Origin: Pseudothioglobus sp905182815
Lineage (GTDB): Bacteria; Pseudomonadota; Gammaproteobacteria; PS1; Pseudothioglobaceae
Direction of reading: 5' to 3'
Assembly: GCF_048087625.1 (NCBI RefSeq)
Contig: NZ_CP159805.1
Coordinates: 744,001 to 808,000 of the forward strand
Length of the DNA stretch: 64,000 nt
Each line of letters opens with the position of its first letter. Position 1 is the stretch's first letter. Positions 59,737-64,000 of the stretch are shown here, piece by piece. Below the pieces are notes generated by a model. That model was not told the origin of the DNA, made no database searches, and saw nothing but the letters and a program-made list of their open reading frames with translations. Position numbers and translations under genes: made by a program.

Positions 59737-60916
59737 AGAACCTTCCTTTAAAGTCTACTTCGTAGTCTTCGGAAGCAAAATCAGGAGGACTTTTGCCAAG
59801 CAAAAAGTTTTCAGTTTGTCGCTTTGTGTAGTCTAAATTTTTAGCGCATTTTGGCGAAGCTCCTATAAACATTACATTTGAGTAATCTTTTCCTGTGTGC
59901 TTATCAGCCACTGAGTGAGTCAAATCAGGGTGCCACCAGACTGTATCTCCAGGATTTACCTCCTGAATTGTTACCAAGCCAGATAATAGGTCTTTGTGAT
60001 AATCGGGTGATATTAAGAGCGGTCTTCCTGGCGTGGCATCACAAAGATTATCAGCAGGGATGTCATCCTGCAAGGCGCGCAATAAAAGGTACCCCATACT
60101 GTTAGCAATTGGAATAAGAGACAGAGTTCCATCAGATGGCCCTTGTGAAGTAAGCGCAGTCCACCCTTGAAATGTTCTAAACATTGAACAAACTGCAGGA
60201 GATTTGTATTCCTTTGTGTGAGTTCTAAATGCTGCATTCCAGGGGTCATAAGAATCTAGTTCGCCATTAAATACAGAGTGGTATACTTTTTGAAATGCTG
60301 GATCAGTCCAGCGTTCAAATGAGCCGCCATCAATATGGGGAGATAATCCTAAGGTTTCATCGCCAGGCTCGCGTCGACGAATTCTATCAGCATACATATA
60401 ATCGTTATTTGGATCAAACTCATCTCCATTTGGGCTCGAGACATCCCACATTGAGTTTAGGAATTTTTTAGTAATTGCCATTGATTGGGATTGTCTTGCA
60501 AGCATCTGAGGTCTTGACCAATAAAGTCCAAAGATTTGTGGCGCTCCTGACTTTAATTGTGAGAAATAATTATCCATACCTTGTCTATCAATTGACTTAG
60601 TAAAGTAATCATTAGATGTAATATATTCACCTATTTCATCGTTCCATTCGCTTGCCTGCTGCTTATCAAAAACATTGCGAATAATTACAGATCCCCTTTG
60701 TTTTAAGTTTGCAATATCAGAGCTTGAAACATCTCCATCAACAATCGACTGAAAGTCAATTTCTGGAATTACTGGAATTTCTTTGTGCTGTAACTCAAGA
60801 ATAATATCAACTTCTTTTTTAATGTTTGATTGGGCGATATTGAAACTTTTTTTGACATTATATTGTTCTATTAGAAGTTTTTTACTAGTAATTATTGACT
60901 GCTTAATTTGTTCCAT
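59690..60916 (-). CDS. DUF1479 family putative Fe(II)/2-oxoglutarate-type dioxygenase
   Basis: A 408-residue protein of the DUF1479 (YbiU-like) family. A likely metal facial triad is visible: His-x-Asp in LSPHIDGGSFERW and a distal His in VWWHPDLTHSVAD, about 130 residues later, within a cupin/jelly-roll core that also shows RGSVIIRNVFDKQQA. This is the pattern of non-haem iron oxygenases related to phytanoyl-CoA hydroxylase. The first 80 residues look helical. It diverges from the transporter operon at 61163, so the substrate may be the imported compound. No characterised substrate is known to me for the family. Confidence 0.85.
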   Translation of the reverse strand: MEQIKQSIITSKKLLIEQYNVKKSFNIAQSNIKKEVDIILELQHKEIPVIPEIDFQSIVDGDVSSSDIANLKQRGSVIIRNVFDKQQASEWNDEIGEYITSNDYFTKSIDRQGMDNYFSQLKSGAPQIFGLYWSRPQMLARQSQSMAITKKFLNSMWDVSSPNGDEFDPNNDYMYADRIRRREPGDETLGLSPHIDGGSFERWTDPAFQKVYHSVFNGELDSYDPWNAAFRTHTKEYKSPAVCSMFRTFQGWTALTSQGPSDGTLSLIPIANSMGYLLLRALQDDIPADNLCDATPGRPLLISPDYHKDLLSGLVTIQEVNPGDTVWWHPDLTHSVADKHTGKDYSNVMFIGASPKCAKNLDYTKRQTENFLLGKSPPDFASEDYEVDFKGRFSIDQLSDLGRTQMAL

Positions 60917-60990
60917 TATGATAATACATATTAAATATTTGTAACAGTATATCTATATATTTTATTAAATTTTTGGTTTAATTATTTCTC

Positions 60991-61011
60991 TTTGTAACAA
61001 AGTATTACAAA
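60991..61011. promoter_or_regulatory. inverted repeat upstream of transporter promoter
   Basis: TTTGTAA (60991-60997) and TTACAAA (61005-61011) form a perfect 7-bp inverted repeat with a 7-base spacer, ending 13 bases before the -35 box at 61025. The position suits an activator or a repressor shared with the divergent gene. Confidence 0.5.
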
Positions 61012-61024
61012 TTGTATCAAACGA

Positions 61025-61053
61025 TTGACACTCAAAAAAAGGATAACTATAGT
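61025..61053 (+). promoter_or_regulatory. sigma-70 promoter of the CUT1 transporter operon
   Basis: TTGACA (61025-61030), a spacer of exactly 17 bases and TATAGT (61048-61053) match the sigma-70 consensus closely. The leader to the ATG at 61163 is about 100 bases. Confidence 0.75.
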
Positions 61054-61162
61054 GCGAGTCTAGTTCTAGATATTTAACAAAAATTTATTTAGAATCTATG
61101 GTCTATTTTTTGTGTTAATTTAACACTCTAAATAGTTTTTTTTGTAATAAGGAGAAACAAAA

Positions 61163-62410
61163 ATGGTAAATAAATACTTTGTAAAAAGTGTAGCAGCCAG
61201 CTTAGTTCTTTCATTTAGTGCATCTCAGGCTTTTGCTGACGACGTAGAAGTTCTACATTGGTGGACTTCTGGTGGTGAAGCTGCAGCTGTTGGTGTATTA
61301 AAAGATGATCTAGCAGGTAAAGGAATTGGCTGGAAAGATATGCCTATAGCTGGTGGTGGTGGTGATGCTGCTATGACTACGCTTAAGGCTCGTGTTACAG
61401 CAGGTAACGCGCCAACTGCAGTTCAAATGCTTGGATATGCTATTCAAGATTGGGGTGATCAAGGCAAACTAGCTAACTTAAATGACCTAGCTGCTTCTGA
61501 AGGTTGGGATGCAGTTGTTCCATCAGCACTTCAAGCTTTTTCTAAGCACAATGGTGACTGGGTAGCAGCTCCTGTAAACGTTCACTCTACTAACTGGGTT
61601 TGGATCAGCAAGTCTGCTCTTGATGCAACTGGTGGAAATGCTCCAACTACATGGGAAGAGTTAGTTTCTGTTCTTGATGCTATGAAAGCAAATGGAATTA
61701 CTCCATTAGCACACGGTGGCCAAGCATGGCAAGATGCAACTATCTTTGATGGTGTTGCACTAAGCCTAGGAAATGGTTTCTATAAGTCAGCTTTGATTGA
61801 TTTAAATGAAGACGCTCTTGGTGGTCCATTAATGGTAGAAGCATTCAACAGAATGGCAACTCTTCGTTCATACGTTGATGATAACTTCTCAGGTCGTGAT
61901 TGGAACCTAGCTTCGGCTATGGTAATCAATGGCGAAGCTGGTATGCAAATGATGGGTGACTGGGCTAAAGGTGAATTCCTTAAAGCGGGTCAAAAGCCAG
62001 GTTCTGACTTTGTATGTGTTCGCTTCCCAGGAACTCAAGGTTCTGTAACTTTCAACTCTGATCAGTTCGCTATGTTCAGTGGTGCTGGAAGTTCAGCTGC
62101 ACAAGAAGCTATGGCTTCTTCTGTAATGAACCCTGTTTTCCAATCAGCATTTAACGTTGTTAAGGGTTCAGTACCTGCGCGTACTGATGTTCCTGACATG
62201 ATGTTTGATCATTGTGGAAAGAAAGGTATGGCAGATCTAGCAGCAGCTAACGCAGCTGGAAGCTTGTTTGGTTCAATGGCGCACGGTCACACTGTCCGTC
62301 CTGCGATTCAATCAGCTATTGTTGACGTTGTTTCAGCTCATTTTAACGGTGAGTTTTCAGCTGAAGAGGCTGCAGAAGAAATGGTTGCAGCAGTTGCGGC
62401 AGCAAGATAA
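61163..62410 (+). CDS. sugar ABC transporter substrate-binding protein
   Basis: CUT1-type family 1 solute-binding protein, 415 residues with a signal peptide (1-25, cleavage after AFA). Recognisable segments are VEVLHWWTSGGEAAAVGVLK, RVTAGNAPTAVQMLGYAIQDW, PVNVHSTNWVWISKSALD and GEAGMQMMGDWAKGEF, which resemble glucose/mannose-type binding proteins. Codon choice looks optimised compared with its neighbours (many GCT and GGT codons), as for a highly expressed gene. GGAG lies 9 bases before the ATG. A terminator follows. The substrate is unknown; the isomerase at 58099 hints at a monosaccharide. Confidence 0.9.
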   Translation: MVNKYFVKSVAASLVLSFSASQAFADDVEVLHWWTSGGEAAAVGVLKDDLAGKGIGWKDMPIAGGGGDAAMTTLKARVTAGNAPTAVQMLGYAIQDWGDQGKLANLNDLAASEGWDAVVPSALQAFSKHNGDWVAAPVNVHSTNWVWISKSALDATGGNAPTTWEELVSVLDAMKANGITPLAHGGQAWQDATIFDGVALSLGNGFYKSALIDLNEDALGGPLMVEAFNRMATLRSYVDDNFSGRDWNLASAMVINGEAGMQMMGDWAKGEFLKAGQKPGSDFVCVRFPGTQGSVTFNSDQFAMFSGAGSSAAQEAMASSVMNPVFQSAFNVVKGSVPARTDVPDMMFDHCGKKGMADLAAANAAGSLFGSMAHGHTVRPAIQSAIVDVVSAHFNGEFSAEEAAEEMVAAVAAAR

Positions 62411-62460
62411 ATTAAATATCATCTAAACTTGCTTTAGATTTTTATTAAATTTGTTTATTT

Positions 62461-62497
62461 ATAGTTGGCGAATTTATAGTTCGCCAACTATTTTTTT
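62461..62497 (+). terminator. intrinsic terminator after the sugar binding-protein gene
   Basis: ATAGTTGGCGAA (62461-62472) pairs perfectly with TTCGCCAACTAT (62480-62491) across a 7-base loop and is followed by a T-run to 62497. It lies between the binding-protein gene and the permease genes of the same operon. Confidence 0.9.
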
Positions 62498-62514
62498 GAT
62501 TAGAATTGTATTAA

Positions 62515-63390
62515 ATGAAAAATTATCTCCAACTTTTACTACCTAAAATTGTTTTAGCGCCAAGTTTTTTCCTTATTCTTGTTTTTGTGTATGGGTTTAT
62601 TATATATACGGGATATTTGTCGCTTACAGATTCGCGCATGTTGCCAACTTATGAGTACATGGGGTGGAGCAACTATACTAAACTTTTTGGACTAAGACAT
62701 TGGAAAATTGCAGTAAATAACCTAGCAATTTTTGGAATTTTATATATATTAATCTGTACAGTGCTCGGTCTTTTCTTAGCCATCTTATTAGATCAAAAAA
62801 TTAGAGCAGAAGGCCTGCTTCGACCTATTTTTCTTTATCCAATGGCGTTATCTTTTATTGTTACTGGAACTGCATGGAAGTGGTTTTTAGACCCTGGGAT
62901 AGGTCTTGAGCATATTATGCATCAGTGGGGGTGGGAGAGTTTTGAATTCGACTGGATTAAAAATCGAACCTTTGCAATTTATACAGTAGTTATTGCTGCA
63001 GTATGGCAAAGCTCGGGCTTTGTTATGGCAATGTTTCTTGCTGGATTAAGAGGCATTGATGGTGAGATAATGAAGGCTGCTCAAATTGATGGAGCGTCCG
63101 GTTTTCGTATGTATAGACGTATAATTATTCCCTTGCTCCGACCAGCATTTTTATCAGCTTTTGTAATACTCGCGCATTTATCTATTAAAGCATACGATTT
63201 GGTTATTGCTTTAACAAATGGTGGCCCTGGAAGGGCGACTGAGGTGCCAGCAACATTTATGTACTCTTACACCTTTTCTAGGAATCAGATGGGTATTGGA
63301 GCAACCTCTGCAATGATTATGCTTCTTATGATTTTTTCTATCATTATTCCTTACCTTTATAGTGAGCTAAGAAGTGAGAAGTCATCATGA
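62515..63390 (+). CDS. sugar ABC transporter permease (first)
   Basis: CUT1-type permease, 291 residues, six helices, beginning LPKIVLAPSFFLILVFVYGF. The EAA motif reads EIMKAAQIDGASGFRMYRRI followed by IPLLRPAFLS. It starts 17 bases after the terminator T-run, so its expression depends on read-through. The stop overlaps the second permease start by 4 bases. Confidence 0.92.
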   Translation: MKNYLQLLLPKIVLAPSFFLILVFVYGFIIYTGYLSLTDSRMLPTYEYMGWSNYTKLFGLRHWKIAVNNLAIFGILYILICTVLGLFLAILLDQKIRAEGLLRPIFLYPMALSFIVTGTAWKWFLDPGIGLEHIMHQWGWESFEFDWIKNRTFAIYTVVIAAVWQSSGFVMAMFLAGLRGIDGEIMKAAQIDGASGFRMYRRIIIPLLRPAFLSAFVILAHLSIKAYDLVIALTNGGPGRATEVPATFMYSYTFSRNQMGIGATSAMIMLLMIFSIIIPYLYSELRSEKSS

Positions 63391-64000
63391 ATATAATTCC
63401 TACTAAAAACACTAAGGATAGTATCAAAATTTCTCGAGTATTTATTTATCTAATTTTGATTATATTTGCAATTTATTATTTACTTCCTCTATATGTAATG
63501 CTTACAAACTCCTTGAAGCCACTAGAGGAAATTCGCTCTGGGGGGATGCTTAATCTTCCTGAAGTGTGGACTCTAGATCCATGGCGATCAGCTTGGTCAA
63601 CTGCTCAAATTGGTGTTGATCCTAGTGGACTTAAGCCTTATTTTTGGAATTCAATTTCTATGGTCATACCAGCAGTAATGTTAACTGCAATACTGGGCGC
63701 CATGAATGGCTATGTTTTGACTAAATGGCAATTTAAAGGTCATGGAATTGTCTTTGGGCTGCTTTTGTTATCGTGCTTTATCCCGTTTCAAATTGTGTTA
63801 ATTCCGATGGCAAAAATGCTGGGTATTTTAGGAATGGCCGGAACAACGTCAGGATTAGTATTTGTTCATTTGGTTTATGGGCTAGGCTTTACAACTTTAT
63901 TTTTTAGAAATTATTATGCAGCATTTCCTACTGAAATAATAAAGGCTGCACAAATCGATGGGGCAGGATTCTTCAGAATTTTTTGGCGTGTTTTACTTCC
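63387..64000 (+). CDS. sugar ABC transporter permease (second), partial at window end
   Basis: The frame opens at an ATG that overlaps the previous stop (ATGA) and stays open to the end of the window, giving 204 complete codons. The protein is a CUT1-type MalG-like permease: MLTNSLKPLEEIRSGG near the N-terminus, about four hydrophobic helices, and the EAA motif EIIKAAQIDGAGFFRIFWRV just before the cut. About 70-80 residues are missing. Its ATPase gene may follow outside the window, or the ATPase at 39122 may serve it. Confidence 0.9.
   Translation, partial: MNIIPTKNTKDSIKISRVFIYLILIIFAIYYLLPLYVMLTNSLKPLEEIRSGGMLNLPEVWTLDPWRSAWSTAQIGVDPSGLKPYFWNSISMVIPAVMLTAILGAMNGYVLTKWQFKGHGIVFGLLLLSCFIPFQIVLIPMAKMLGILGMAGTTSGLVFVHLVYGLGFTTLFFRNYYAAFPTEIIKAAQIDGAGFFRIFWRVLL

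Larger units (their letters stand above)
60917..61162. other. divergent regulatory region between DUF1479 gene and CUT1 transporter
   Basis: This 246-base AT-rich gap contains the inverted repeat 60991-61011 and a near-consensus promoter 61025-61053 for the binding-protein gene. Another TTTGTAACA occurs at 60938-60946, on the DUF1479 side. No coding sequence is visible. Confidence 0.6.

Noticed and set aside
1..64000. CRISPR arrays, tRNA/rRNA genes, insertion sequences, prophage
   Set aside because: No repeat-spacer arrangement, cloverleaf-like sequence, transposase or phage structural gene was recognised by reading; a covariance-model search was not possible here.

Overview
The window is one dense, AT-rich chromosome segment. 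The gene spacing is short, stop/start overlaps of the ATGA type are frequent, and no tRNA, rRNA, insertion sequence or CRISPR array was seen. The content suggests a small-genome marine heterotrophic proteobacterium that lives by importing dissolved organic molecules: five ABC substrate-binding proteins with their permeases, complete purine-base degradation, galactoside breakdown and glycerol-3-phosphate use. A gammaproteobacterium of the SUP05/Arctic96BD-19 (Pseudothioglobus) type is my leading guess, but it rests on general gene content and composition only; an AT-rich marine alphaproteobacterium is not excluded.

Region 1 (1-8582, minus strand) is a nucleoside operon: a BMP-family binding protein, an ABC ATPase and two permeases import nucleosides. 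Cytidine deaminase, purine nucleoside phosphorylase, a long DERA-type deoxyribose-phosphate aldolase and an aldehyde dehydrogenase process them. Region 2 (8993-25449, plus strand) diverges from it across a 410-base regulatory gap and encodes purine-base catabolism: allantoinase (PuuE), OHCU decarboxylase, allantoicase, ureidoglycolate lyase, membrane urate oxidase PuuD, guanine deaminase, hydroxyisourate hydrolase, xanthine dehydrogenase XdhABC, a second BMP-type ABC importer and an adenine deaminase. Together these take adenine, guanine, hypoxanthine and xanthine to glyoxylate and urea. An 8-oxoguanine deaminase at 52.5 kb would feed urate into the same route.

Region 3 (25455-26853, minus) is tatABC. 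Region 4 (27197-40987) imports and degrades galactosides: CUT1 transporter, alpha-galactosidase (GH36), beta-galactosidase (GH42), and the full De Ley-Doudoroff set (SDR sugar dehydrogenase, SMP-30 lactonase, IlvD/Edd-type dehydratase, KDGal kinase, KDPGal aldolase). A convergent MalK-type ATPase and an IclR regulator sit at its end.

Region 5 (41149-52504) handles glycerol and glycerol-3-phosphate: glpK, then glpD with a HAD phosphatase and a Na/Pi symporter, then ugpBAEC and a DeoR/GlpR-type regulator. The ugp block is visibly richer in G+C than its flanks and is followed by a relic of an RND/MMPL exporter gene. After the regulator comes a 70-residue stand-alone TOBE domain. I read this as a horizontally acquired ugp cassette placed in older, partly deleted sequence.

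Region 6 (52545-64000) holds 8-oxoguanine deaminase, umuDC, and a two-component system whose kinase overlaps an AGE-family sugar isomerase gene. A SnoaL-like protein, a DUF1479 putative oxygenase and a third CUT1 transporter follow; the second permease runs off the end of the window. A recurring architecture is that each of the five binding-protein genes is directly followed by a strong RNA hairpin, four of them with a T-tract.
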